Positions 1 through 12,282 of a DNA stretch of 64,000 nucleotides are shown piece after piece (positions within the stretch are counted from its first letter, which is position 1; each line of letters opens with the position of its first letter). The position numbers were made by a program, and so were the translations under genes. This stretch comes from Colius striatus (taxonomy: Eukaryota; Chordata; Aves; Coliiformes; Coliidae): the NCBI RefSeq assembly GCF_028858725.1, contig NC_084772.1, positions 17,771,548 through 17,835,547 of the forward strand, given 5' to 3'. Below the pieces are notes generated by a model. The model was not told where the DNA came from. It made no database searches and saw nothing but the letters and a program-made list of their open reading frames with translations.

Positions 1-88
1 CTGAGGCGCGGGCAGCGCGGGGGTGGCGGGAGGGCTCGGGCCCCGGGGACTGCGGCCCAGCGCAGGCCTCGCTTCCAGCCACCTCTCT
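1..88 (+). other. GC-rich edge with possible first exon and splice donor
   Basis: The first 60 bases are strongly GC-rich and hold several CpG dinucleotides, unlike the AT-rich sequence that follows. The segment ends at TCTCT followed by GTAAGTCG, a near-consensus plus-strand donor at position 89. This fits the 3' end of a 5' exon in a CpG-island promoter whose bulk lies left of the window. No reading frame can be assigned, and the exon may be untranslated. In mammals ATMIN and C16orf46 lie on this side of GCSH, but nothing here identifies either. Confidence 0.35.
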
Positions 89-3000
89 GTAAGTCGCTGG
101 AAGAGATTTTCCTGAATTCCGTTTACAGATGGATGACTTGTCTTTTTTATTTCACTAGAAAAGGGGGAAAATTCTTGTTTAAAAGAGGGGAAGCCTTCCA
201 GGCTGTCACAGGGGTGTCAGCAGGGAGGCCAGGTGCCTGGCTAGTGGCCGATGTGCCATTTTCTGCCTCAGTCTCCCGGTGCACTGTGGCTACTACCAAA
301 GCATCTGCCAGACAAGGCTGTGGAGCGAGGGGCTGCAGTGAGTTTGCAGAATTTCCCAGTCAGGACCAGGATCTACAGGTGCAAACAAATGCTCCCAGGT
401 GCCAGAGGTCAGGACCATCTGCTGTCACCTCAGCAGGGTCAGGCTCTGGTAATGTGGAGGGCATAGGGCATCCGTCCAGCCATCCTGTTTACCTAATCCT
501 GCTTAAGCAAAGCCTGGCTCAGCGAGGTGCTGGATCCACATTCAGAGCCACGCTGACCCACTTGTGTTCATTGCCCTTCGGGTTTGAGGGCTTGATGGGG
601 CAGGGTTAAGGGACAGGTTTTGTGTTTGAGCTCAAAAAGGCAAGAGTAGGGATACCACCAGGTGAAACTGTGTTTCATCATGCTGTAAAAAATGATTGAT
701 TGGTTTCAAGCAAAAGGTAGGTTTTTTATTTCTTAAATTTTGAACCATATTTCAGGTGTCAAAGCATTTAGAAGAGTGTCACATACTGATTGAACTGCAA
801 CCCTCTGAGAGGTTTTAAAAAGAGAGTGTTTTGTTTTAAAATCCACATGGTATGTTGTAAAGGTTTGTTGGGATCTGCTGTTTGTTTCGGTAGGATTGGT
901 CCCATAGAGCTGCTTGTGCTCAGGTCAGCAGGGAATTTGTGGACCTGCATCAAAGGAACTAGAGAGGGCAAGAGTTGAATCCATCACTTCTGCCTGCACC
1001 CCAAGCAACAGTTTCAGGCTTACTCCTGTTAACAGTCTATTTGAATTTGTTATGCAAAGGTATCAGTGCAGAAGCCAGCTATCCAAATTTTATAAACACT
1101 TCCGTCAGTGACTGATATCACAAAAATGGCTGAATTTAGTCAGACAAATTGAAGAAAGTCATATTTTGCCATATAAAAATATATCAATAAAAATTACAGA
1201 GCATGCTGTCTTCTGCCTGCAAAGTTCTGGATTAAATTATACTATCAGTAAACATAGTATTTTCCTTTTCAAACTTCCTTTTTCAGCTGAATTCAGGTTG
1301 TACTGGTGCCAAAACTGGGTGCTGATTTTCCAGGATTTAGGCATATATCTGTTTGCAGGATGAGGACATCTACAAATACAACTCCTGAGTGGTAAAACCA
1401 ATATCAGTGTGATTGTGATGGGCTGTAAGATCAGAGTTCTAACGTTTTGGGTCTTCTGTAGGACTGAAATCTGACTTTGGTGGTTTTTTTAACTGTATTT
1501 TTGTGTTCCTTGAAAGGATTGTGTGTCCTGAACAGCGCATGTAATGTCAAGTTCTTGTAAAACCTTTTGTCTTTGAGAGCACCTTTATCACCTGAGGGTC
1601 TGCTACAATCAGAATTACAAATTCTGAAGGGGAAAAAAGGATCTGCAGACTTGATGGGACAAGAGTATTTAATTTCTCTAGCTCACTGTTTCTAATTTAA
1701 TGGAAATAATAGCAAGACCACTTTCTGTAGGATTAGTAACTTGCTTTTCATTTCCCAGGTTTTTGATACCTGTGTTTTGATAGAAACAGAATATTAAAGA
1801 ACTGCACTGTCAGCATCTATTGAGTGTCTCACATTTTAGAGTATTAGGGCCCTGATCTTATAAAAAAAGTCATCTTGTCTATTGCTAGTGCACGGTTATA
1901 AAGCTAGAACTGCAGAACTAGGATCTTGAAGTGTTCCTGATTAAAGCATGTTAAGTGGTGTACTTCATGAAGAAAGACGAAGTGTCTTTTAGTTAAACTC
2001 TTGTTTTTCTTTATAAGAGCCTTAATATTGGAGAGAAGGAAAAGGGCTTGCCTCCATCTGAAAGCACTGTGAAATCTGGTGGAAATACAGCCAAACATGC
2101 TTTATTTATGTTTTAGAGCTTTCCAAAACTCCTTGCTTGGCCTTTTTGACCCAAATGGAGAACTAACAGCTGTTATATAGATTGAGGGAAACTTTGAGGA
2201 AAAAACCCACCAGTTTCTATGCATTTTGGATGAACTGATGCTGCAGCTTTGCTTGTAAAAATCAAACAAGATTTGCTGTTTACTGTTTTAATGGCTTTAG
2301 GAACACAAATGGTGCTAAAACCATTTTTAACAGTGACTAACTAATTCTAAAACATCAAAATTATTTTCCAGTGAATAGCAGTTTTCATTGTCACTTGATC
2401 TATGCAGCATCCACAGGTCTCTTGTTTAAAAATCTCCTTATGGCAACTGGGGCTTAAACTCTTAAGTTTGGAGTACCTAAGGGATATACCTGCATCAAGT
2501 TGTTGTATTACCCTTTTTTTTCAGTCATGACTTAGGGGAAATTACTGTTGCTCTCAGTTGAAATTCTGTAGGCAGAATTGGGCTATGGCTTTATTACTCT
2601 TTTATTTATGGCCTCCTTTACCAAACGCAAACCTGAGTGTCAATATTCTCAAATGAAACCTTCTGGGGGGATGTACCATACCAGGAGAATGTTTTGCAGA
2701 ACAGTCTTCTGAGCTTTCAAGCAGTTGTGCCTCCCACAGCACTAAGTTTTTTGGAGTAACTTTATGGGCTTGAACTTGACCACAGATTATTGATGATAAA
2801 TGTGCAAGTCCTGTAAAAGACAATGGTCTTACAGAAGTGTTTATAGATACCTACTCTTGAAAGCTGGGAAAGATAAGATTGCACACAGTCAGTTTTGATT
2901 AGAGAATGATCTTGATCAAGTCTGTGAAAGAAGTTTGAGGTGTTTTAATAGAACTGTATCAGTGGTCTATGGCAAAGCTGCACTATTTGATTATATGTTT

Positions 3001-4384
3001 TCACTTCTATCACATTCATTTGTTTCCAAGTGAGATTTATTCAGTTTTCTAAAAACATGTTCAGTAACAATGCTCATGACTGTCTTCTCCACTGGCAGGC
3101 TTTGTGTGCAGTTTCCAATCCCTTAGATCTCAATGTGATGCTATCTGTATGTTGCTTGCCAGAAGCGTTGTGATAAACAGAAATGACATTGAAATACCAA
3201 ATAATTAATGTTCACATTAATTCATATAAATGATCACTTTGAGGAGAAAAAAAACCTGTGTTTGAGGAGAGTAACTTTCAAATTGATGGGGCATCAAGTC
3301 GTTTTAGTGGGAGCAAGAGAGAACCAGCTTCTTAAAATCACATTTCTAAATAATATAGTTTCACAAAATGAACTTCCAGAGGCAAAGGAAATATTTGACA
3401 AAAGTTAAGCCAACCTTTTTCTGGAAAAAAAAAAATGTCTTCTGTTTGTGTTATTACTTGCATGGACAGAGCCCTTGTCACCTTCCTTTCCAAGTAATGC
3501 TAGAATCATTTAGGTAAGGCAATGATCCTTAGGTCATGTACTTCAGTTTTAAGTGAATTATTCATTACTTTTGTCTCTGCAGATGTAAAAATGTCTGTCA
3601 GTTGTGCAAAATTGTAGCTTTATGCCATGTGCCATGTTGTTTTATGTGCAATAATGATACTTTATATGAGTCACATTGTACTGTATGTCTGATGCACACT
3701 CATGTTTGCTGCTTTGCGCTTAACCCGCTAGATTTTTTTTACATGGGATTTTAAGCCATTCACAGTAACATGTTTGAAATCTACCCTAATTCTCAAACAT
3801 CCTGAAAGAAATCCTAACTACTAAGTGACTGGAAATGGATTTTCAGCTAGTGAAATGTATTTCTCTTTATTAGCCTGAAGTCAGTAACTGAACTTATCAC
3901 ACTCATTTTCAAGATAAATGTGTAATTTCAGGTAAATTTATTTGTTTTCTCCTTTGACCATTTGCAAGTAACTTTTAGATGTGAATGTGTGTGCCTCAAT
4001 ATCTCAATAAACAACAGAATTAAGTGCACACTCTTTGTTCCAGTGTATGTGAAGGGAAAATGTGTCACTCGAATGAACAAATGTGTGTTCGTGCATAGGC
4101 ATGATCTCGTCACAGATACATGAAGTGTTTTTCCATAGCGCCAACAGGCAAACATTTGTCAGTTCTATATTTTAACGTAAAGTAACCTACAGAAATACCC
4201 AGAATCTGCTTTTTAACATCACTAAATATATATTTAAATTTTTATGTGCCTTTCAGCATTTCCTGGGATGAAATATCACATGTTCCTTGTCTCTCTCACC
4301 TAAAGACCACTAATGGCTTTGTCATGAAAACAAAATTTATACTAAAAATATAGTAATCAGTTCTCATTCCTGATACATTTTCAG
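89..4384. other. Unassigned AT-rich sequence, no gene recognised
   Basis: Intron-like or intergenic sequence. It has several good acceptor-like sites, for example near 1286 and 3581, but no exon I can name. The reading frame at 133-609 is the longest here and has no recognisable domain. A cysteine-rich frame follows the strong acceptor near 3581 and stays open to about 3752. I could not link it to any family. No repeats were recognised. Confidence 0.5.
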
Positions 4385-4469
4385 CTGTGCCAGAAATTCT
4401 GTATCTGTATCAGGCAGAAGAATTTGTTAGTATTTTCCCAGATGACAAAGAAGGAAGTTACAGTCAGAA
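4385..4469 (+). other. Candidate internal exon (85 nt), gene unknown
   Basis: The segment follows a pyrimidine-rich tract ending TTTTCAG and is followed by GTGAGT, so both splice sites fit consensus. One frame is open throughout and reads VPEILYLYQAEEFVSIFPDD, then KEGSYSQ, which has protein-like composition. It ends in phase 2, and the next candidate at 5958 continues it in frame. I do not recognise the protein. An 85-nt open frame is common by chance, so the weight rests on the splice sites and the phase match. Confidence 0.22.
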
Positions 4470-5957
4470 GTGAGTCTTCCTGGTTTACCTCTACACTTAT
4501 GTCAAGTTAAACTGTGACTAGTTAAAGTAAAAAAATATATTTATTGTATATATTCACCTCTTACATAGATACTCTAAATACATAGTCTAATATATTCTAT
4601 CTGAAACAGAAGTTCTAGTTTTTTATGAAATCTTTGTGGGGACATAGTCTCTTCAGCTTTTCCCATTGCTTATCTGATGCTGCTTGATGCATATCATTAA
4701 AACTTTCAAACAGATTTATTCTGCTTGCACAGTTTGTATGGTGAGATAAAAGTGCTCACTGTAAGGCATATCTGAGGAAAATAACTTTTGCCTTCCAATT
4801 ATACTGCATGGCTTTTTGGCAAATCATCAGTAATTCTGTTTCCTGTATGCACTTCATGTGTACATGTTCCTAATAGATGCAAAGGATTACTCACAGAGAT
4901 GCAAATATTGTGGGGCACTGAAATTAAGGCTTTTCAGATGTAAATAGGTTAAGGTAGGAAGCAAGTACAGCTATTTTTGATGTAAAATAACCCCCCCCCA
5001 GCCTTATGTAGAGCTGATCAGTAGTTTTTTTTGTTAGATGGAAGATAATAACATTTTCCAAGATGAAACATGTTCAGGGAAGTGTGCCTGTTTCAATAGG
5101 AAGCTTTTCTCAGGTTCAGCTTAAGAGAAAATTGCCCTGAAGTAGTCAAGTAGAAGGAGTACTTCCTTAAAACTGTGTATGGATTTGCCTGTAGGTCTTC
5201 TGTGATCCAAGTGAATACTGAGCTGTAAACCCATTGGCTGTTGGTTAGACTCTTATTCAACTTACAAATATGACTTTTAAATTATTTTAGAGGGAGGATT
5301 TTTGACCCTGGATTTCCCCATCTTGTATGAATAACCTCTTGATTCAGCTGTCCTGGCTTTTGTTTGAGCTTTCCATTGTTGAGAAAGGTCTAATTTTATT
5401 TTTATGCAACATAGGAAGATTTTTTTTTTTCATTATATTTTGGGAAGGGGAAGACAAGAAAATTATTTTCTTTTCAACTTTAGTTTTTTTCCAAAATTAA
5501 ACAGTAGCATGCAGAATAAAAATGTGCTTGAAATAATAAATGCACTAGAGATTCCAAAGAATATAGCTAAGGAAAATGTCAAATGTGAGATGTGCTTTTT
5601 TTGACAACATGTATGTTTGATTTAGTAAGGCAGGGAGAATGTCCTAGTCTCCAGTGCAAGTGTATTAATGCCAGGGATTTCTTACTATGCAATATTATGG
5701 TGCACCTGTGTTTTTTTAGGGATTCAGATGGTTGGTAGAGTTGGTGTATTGGTGTGTTTGTGTACTGAATATTCTGTTAAGTGTTGTTAAGGAAACTGTA
5801 TGTCTTAAATAGTGTTGTATCTTTAGGCTCTCTTTTGTCCAATCTGAGTCCATTAAATCATAATCATAGTCCTTTGAATAGCAGTAACAAGACAATATTT
5901 CATAGAACTGCATAATGAAGTCTCACATATTCTACTCTACTCTTTATCACCTTCTAG

Positions 5958-6057
5958 GACAAAAAGTTGTGTTACAGTTGAGAGGTTTGAAATGTTTGTA
6001 TTTCTGTATCTTAAAACTAAGCCAAATTGTGTTACACTTTTAAACTCAAAGAGCTAA
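5958..6057 (+). other. Candidate terminal exon, gene unknown
   Basis: After an acceptor ending CACCTTCTAG, the frame left open by the candidate exon at 4385-4469 continues for 33 codons to a TAA. The peptide begins KTKSCVTVERFEMFVF. An ATTAAA at 6757-6762 could serve as the polyadenylation signal, giving a 3' UTR of about 700 bases. The junction arithmetic works, but the protein is unrecognised and no upstream coding exons were found. It could equally be chance or a noncoding transcript. Confidence 0.18.
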
Positions 6058-6756
6058 TATATATATATAATTTTTAAAGCTGACCAAGAGTACTAAAACT
6101 TTAATTGGTTGAGATTACTTGTAAGTTCAATTTCTAAACTGGGGTATAACAAATGTTTATGTACATCCTGTAATGGCTTCATGGAGTTGCACCCTGACAG
6201 GGACTTCATGCCTTTTGAGGTTGATAAAGAATGAGCTCTACCTGGGTGCAAAACCTGCCTGCATCTGTACATAAATCCATGTTGTAAGACAGGAAAATTG
6301 ACTGCTGTGACAGAAAATTACTGTTCTTGGAATGGTTTAGACAAACCTAACTCCTCCCTTAGAGCTTTACACAAATTCTTTCTCTCTGTAATGAAGACGC
6401 TGTCTGTTGAAGACAATGTTGATTAAGATGAAAGTTTTTATTACTGTTTCTCTGATTTACCTTGACTTTGTTTAAAGTAAAAAGAAGAGTTGTTTAACTG
6501 TGTATTTAACTAGTCAATTACTTTTGGTTGTGGTTTCTTCTGCGATGTTTGTATTTCACCAATAATGTTTGTTTCTAATGTTTGTAAAAGCAATGTAATA
6601 TCACCAAAAGTTCAAAAGTCAATGTTTTCTAATAATGCCTTGTAATTTACCTAGCCTTACAGTATTTCAGACAATTTTCCACCAAAACAGCATCTAGCCA
6701 CTGGTTGTCACAAATACAAAAACTATATATTTATAAACCTGTAACTTCTAGCTGTC

Positions 6757-6762
6757 ATTAAA
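6757..6762 (+). terminator. Possible polyadenylation signal ATTAAA
   Basis: ATTAAA on the plus strand, followed by GT-containing sequence near 6780-6795. It would suit the end of the hypothetical plus-strand transcript. Such hexamers are frequent in AT-rich DNA. Confidence 0.15.
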
Positions 6763-6799
6763 GATGAATGATACAAATTGTGAGCACGTGGTGAACATA

Positions 6800-9700
6800 A
6801 AGCTCTTTTTTTTGAACTGGCAAACCATGAATTCTTATTTTGTGGAAGATTTCAAACAGTTATGTTCCAATTCATCCGTGGTGCATGTGTGAAGGCATGT
6901 TCTGATGTACCTGCACATCTGAAGATGAGTATTTAATATTTGAGTCAAATTTTCCAGCCAACTTGCCTTCAGACAGTTTCTACCAAGAGTTCTATAAAGA
7001 GGCTGCAGCATAATGAAGTTTCCGGTCTTCTGAATTTTAACCATCTGTCAGGAAGGTAGGATGAGATTGTCAGTGGGTGTAAGTGTGTGCATCTGTGGTT
7101 GTCTTGTACCATTACCAGTGTTTCATCAATCAGAAAGGGATGTCTGTACTTCAGCTGTTGGTGGCTTTTTTCTGTGGAATTGAACATTTAGCTGCCACAG
7201 CTTGTGCCAGGTGCTAGAAAGTACAGAAACACTAATCTTTCAGGAGAGGAGGGAGTGTCCTTCTTAGAAGGAAGATAAGAGATGTGACAAGAACTGTGAT
7301 TAAATACAGATAAAAGCCACATAGCCATAAGGGGAAAAAAATGTTACCTGTTTGTTCTCATGTAATTAGTACAACTTATTTTTCTATACTCTTTCCAAAA
7401 CATCTGGTTAACTGTTATTAATAATTATAATAATGTTTTCATATTTCTTTAGAAGAGAAAAATAACGAAAACATGGCCTCACATTACTCTCTCTTTTTTT
7501 TCCCCAGAGGGAATGGTTTCTGATTTAGTGTCTATGTAATACTTTTAAGTTAATTTTAACTCTTAGCTCACATAAATTACAGATTCTGGCACTGTTTCCT
7601 TGAGGTGCCACAGCATAAATATTAGACTGTAATAATTAGAATAATGATGTAGTTTTCTTTTGCTCTTTACTAAGGCATATGCTTTGAATTGAAAACTGCT
7701 GTTATGCTTGAGTGCTCCTGAAGTAATAAGATTGCTGTTCTGGGTGAATATTATGATGAAGTTGTGGTGCTCTAAAAAGAAAAAAGGAATAGTTTCACAT
7801 TGTTCTTCAGTCGTGGCTTAATTATTTTTCATCACTTTTTCAGATGACAAAATGTGACTGTAGTAGTTCATCTGACTAGTAATCACTGTTACATACAGCA
7901 TATAGAAACAGTCATTAATGAAAGCATGAAGCGTTCATATAGTAGTACTACTACTAATGGTAATAACAATATTTCTTCATGTTCCTCTCTGGGTGCTTCT
8001 TGCAATCTATCAATATTTTTTAGTCTGACTGAGTTGAATTGGCTCAAGGAATGTACTGAATGCCATGGCTGTCTCACCTGTGACTGGCAGAGATGACAAG
8101 TGCAAAGAGGATCTCAGGTACAGAGAGAAGGGAGAGGCCAAAGAGGAGAGGGAAATTGCAAGAGCCTGGACTTTAATCACCAGGGAGCTGAGAGATCAGC
8201 TCAGGTTCTCATCCAGCCTCATCCCAAGAGCTCATGCTGTTACCATGATCTAGAGCCATGTTTCCCAACTGGTTTTTTTGACCTCAGGATGACTGCCACT
8301 TCCTTACAACTCCTTATGTATACAGGGACAGGTAGAGTTGTCTCTGCTGCCTCTATAAAGAGTGGCACTTTACAAGGCTCTGCTTGATTCCCTAGCAGAA
8401 ATACTACTTTAGATGACATAGAAGCAGGGACATGCCTTAAAGGATCATGTTGCCCTTCAGTTACTCTTTAAACCTATGGAAGGTATGGGAAGCAGATAAA
8501 ACCCCTATACAGTTTTGAATGGCTTAATTTTCTTCTTTGTATAACACATTTAGCAGACCATTAATGTAAGATGTTTCCCTTAGTCTAATAGAAAGCTGCC
8601 TACATGTTCAGGTGTAGGTTGCAGAAAAGAAAACTGGTGGTGTTACGCCAGTTTTATCACTGGCTTTGCCTTACCCATTGTGGCACAAGCGTGGGGTTGT
8701 CACACAGGAGTTGCCAGGAATACTTAGGACTTCTCTGTCATTTTCTCTTGATCCAGACCTATATGGTGAAGAAGGGAGAGGTGATGGCTGAAAAATAGAA
8801 GTACTCTGGACTCCTAAGAAGTGCAGACTCATCTTCGTAGCTTGTGTATTGATTTTCATGGTTAAGAGAAAAGTACAAGTGCTGTACCTCCCTTAAGATA
8901 CAGCTCTAAGCAAAACACATTCAATAGCATAAATAATTAAATACTATAAACAAATGATGAATAAAACAGCCTAATAGCAGGGCATGTAGGACACTTGTAC
9001 TGCATTGAAATAGATCAGGTTTGGAGTGACTGAATTATGCTTTGCCAGGAAGTGAGGGCTGTCAATATTGTAAGGAAAACAAACCAAGCCAGACAGATTT
9101 CTCCTGCCAAGGATTGTTCATCTAAGTCTCTGTTTCCAGTAGTGTAGGGAAAGTAGAAAAAAATACACTGAGGCCACTCCTAAGCTGCTCTCAAAATCCA
9201 CAGCGTATTTTGCTGGTAATTTACACCACTGGACATTGCTCGAGTCTTTCAGTATTATCTCACATCCCTGAGGTCAAACTTCCTGGAAATGAGCTGCCAA
9301 AGCACGTTCAATTTTCCATCAGTCCAGTCCTGTTTCAGCCCATTACACCATGTGTGTCTGCACAAATTACCTTGTGTTATGGTGAGGACTTTTGCAGTCT
9401 CTCTAAGACTGATGCAGCTTCATTAACATAAAAGCAGTTTCAGCCGTGGCTTTGTTGGAAGGACATTTTTTCCCAAAGGCCCCAGCTGATCTCTGCTCTT
9501 ACTGACTTTATGCCTGGCATCATAGTGGGAACTAGGTAGGATTTTACACTGGCCATGCACACCTCTCCCCTACCCGGTAAGATTTGCAAGACGGGGAAGG
9601 AAGAGACTGGGGGAGAAGAAAGATAAAAATGATGGATACAGATGTCACTGCAGCACCTTGTAGTAACTAAGCAGCTGAACTAGAAGCCCTGGCTGCCTGC

Positions 9701-12165
9701 AGGCCTTTCTATTATTCCCATGTCCCCATCTTTAACGCTCTGAGTGCCACCGTGTGGGCAAATCATGCAAGAATTTTTGGTTTTAATTAGAAATCTGCGT
9801 TTGACAGCCTGGGGCATTCCACCCACGGATGAACTCGTGTTTATGGTTACTTATGCAGCTTTTGGCTTGCTGTCTCTTTGCTCAAGTCCCGTGCAGGTGG
9901 TGCAATGTCCTTTGCCTCTTGCTGTGTGGTGAACCGAAAAGCTTCACATGCTCAGTTGAGGAGCTGACTGTCAGCTTAATCCCCACAAGCAAAGCATCCA
10001 AGTATTGTCTCATTTTAAAGGAAATTAAGAAATGTTAATAAATTATTTTAAGGTCATATAAAGCCCTAAAGGAACTAGGGAAGGAGAAAGTCCTGGTCCT
10101 CCTCTTTCAGCAAAAGAACATGTTTTCTACACCATGAAAGAACAGTTGAATTGTGTTTTAGAGAGTTTCTCCAGAAAATTGTCATTTATCCATACTCATG
10201 TGTAACCTTATAAACGCTGCTAATAGATGAGGGCAAGGCTTGAAGATCAGATTTGACAGGTCTCACTGTTCCCCAGGTTCCTTATGGCATTACAGAATTA
10301 CTTCTTTGTATTTCATTGATCAAAAGGAAAGAATACAGACATTTTAAGGGAAAAATATAGAAAAACTACAATGCTCTGGACTAACCTTGAAAGGGACATC
10401 CATGAGGGTCACAGATGACATAGCAGTGAATGAAGCTGGCAAAAACAGGGTGGAGGGAACAGTTTCAATTTGAAACCTTTGCAGGCATCTCCCTCTGCCT
10501 GCACTCATTTTAATTTGAAACAAACTTTTTCTTTGGAAAGCACACTGGGAGGTTGAAGACCCAAACTTACACAGGGAATCTGTAAGAGACCAGGATCAAG
10601 CTCCCAGCTCTCTGGGCCCTAATGTTGTGACAATAAATACTGCATGATACTGTGAATAATGGATAAGTACTGACAGTTTGTACAGCACCTACGCTAGGTT
10701 TACTGGGGCCTTTTGTTTATTAACCACTGCCAACGCAGAACTCCTGGGGAAGAGTCAAAACCACTCTTTCCTCTCAGTCACTCTGCAGTCCTATGGAGAA
10801 GAAAGTTTTCTCTTAAATACACAGCAGAGTCTCTCTAGGGGAGAGCTTTATCTGTGATGTGCAGGAAAAAGTAGCTCTGATTTCAAAACACACCAATTAC
10901 TTTGCCATGGTAAAAGAAAGCCCAACATTTTTATAGGTTAGAAAGGTTTCTGTATAACCTGCAGTGTATTTCTGCCCTTTAGAAGGCCTGTGCTTTTGAA
11001 AGGAACTTCCAAAGGAGTATGAATTTTGCCTTTGTCACCGTATATGGATTAAACACTGGCCTGCTTCCTCTTAGATCAGCTTGCATACTTGGGTTTTGTT
11101 CCTGTTTTGTGCTTAACTTCTAAATCGCTATTTTAAAAATGTGGAGAAAAGTTTTAGATCAAAACTTTGCTGTACTAATATGTATTCCTAAAGTGCAGGT
11201 CTGTACAACTCAACCTTACCTTTAGGTGTCACATCAACTTTGAGGGCACATTTCTGGATTTGTGAAATGGTTCATGTAATGGGATCAGCTGCTTTAGTTC
11301 ACTGGTTTGCAAGTTACAGTTTCATTCCTTTGACCTCATTACAGCACTGTGCCTCCCTGATCTTAGTGACAGACACACATGGATACATTATGTCAAACCA
11401 TTACTGATCAGAGTTCTCACTGTATCACTGTATCTACTCTTCTGAAATCACAGTTGCTGGGAACAAGAAGTAGAACTCCTTAATTACTTGTGACAGAGGT
11501 AGTGTTTACTAGGTGAAAAAATGCAGCCTAAACACTCCACTCTAGAACCTTAATAAACTGCCATTGCATGATTTTTGTGTACTAAGAGAGCACATAAATC
11601 AGAAGACAAGGACACCTTTTGCCTCAAAGACAGAACTATTTGACTACGTAGTAAAATGAAGAAGGAAAACAAAGGATTAATAAATTCCGAAGAAGTAAAA
11701 ATCATGCAAAGAGGTAGTTGATACCAAAAAAAGGAGAAACTGTTTTGTCTTTGCAACTATAATTAGGGAAAATGTTAGGAGGTTAGTGAGACTCTGCTTT
11801 TCAGTATCTTGGGAGCAAGAGAAAAGGAGTAGCTGTGGTCTAGGTTACAAGGAAGTCATGTGCCTACCACGGAATTACCATGTTAAAGCTCTTCTTACTA
11901 AATCTGATTGTCCAAGGAATCTTGGGAAGGATGTATTTTAGCAAATCAATTCTGTTTCCCAGAATACTACAAGTAATATCTTGAAGTTACACAAATCATA
12001 CAGCAGAATAAAAAAACCTTTGCGGGTATGTGACAACACTTGTATCACTGCAGTTATTTGCGGCCTTGTACATATGACCATAGGTGGTATTTTTCAGGTA
12101 GTACAAACTGGATATTCTGTACGTCTGTGATTGATGACAAACTACACTGAAATATTTTATAGGGA
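6800..12165. other. Gene-free sequence between unassigned locus and GCSH
   Basis: About 5.4 kb with only short frames (84 codons or fewer), no recognised protein similarity and no recognisable interspersed repeat. It flanks the 3' end of GCSH, which enters from the right on the minus strand. In mammals C16orf46 lies next in this direction. Its large coding exon should have left a long minus-strand frame, and none is present. Confidence 0.5.
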
Positions 12166-12171
12166 TTTATT
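12166..12171 (-). terminator. GCSH: Candidate GCSH polyadenylation signal
   Basis: AATAAA on the minus strand (TTTATT on plus), only about 14 bases past the GCSH stop codon. If used, the 3' UTR would be unusually short. I saw no other clear AATAAA on this strand in the next several hundred bases, but weaker signals further left may be used. Confidence 0.4.
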
Positions 12172-12184
12172 TCATTATTCCAGC

Positions 12185-12282
12185 TCAGTCCTCAATGGAT
12201 TTTACGTATTTCTCATAAGCATCTTCATTCATCAGTTCATCAAGTTCAGCAGGGTTTTCCACAGTCATCTTGATAAGCCAAC
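12185..12282 (-). CDS. GCSH: GCSH exon 5 (terminal coding exon)
   Basis: Encodes [18 protein letters not shown] through the terminal YVKSIED and TGA. The acceptor is CTACAG. This is the C-terminal helix region of H protein. Confidence 0.97.

Noticed and set aside
133-609. 158-codon plus-strand frame
   Set aside because: No recognisable domain or homologue, no splice support, and no codon pattern that stands out; it starts just after an intron donor at 89.
6055-6070. Short (TA)n run, with similar runs near 19690-19725 and 20878-20890
   Set aside because: Too short and ordinary for AT-rich vertebrate DNA to be annotated as functional repeats.
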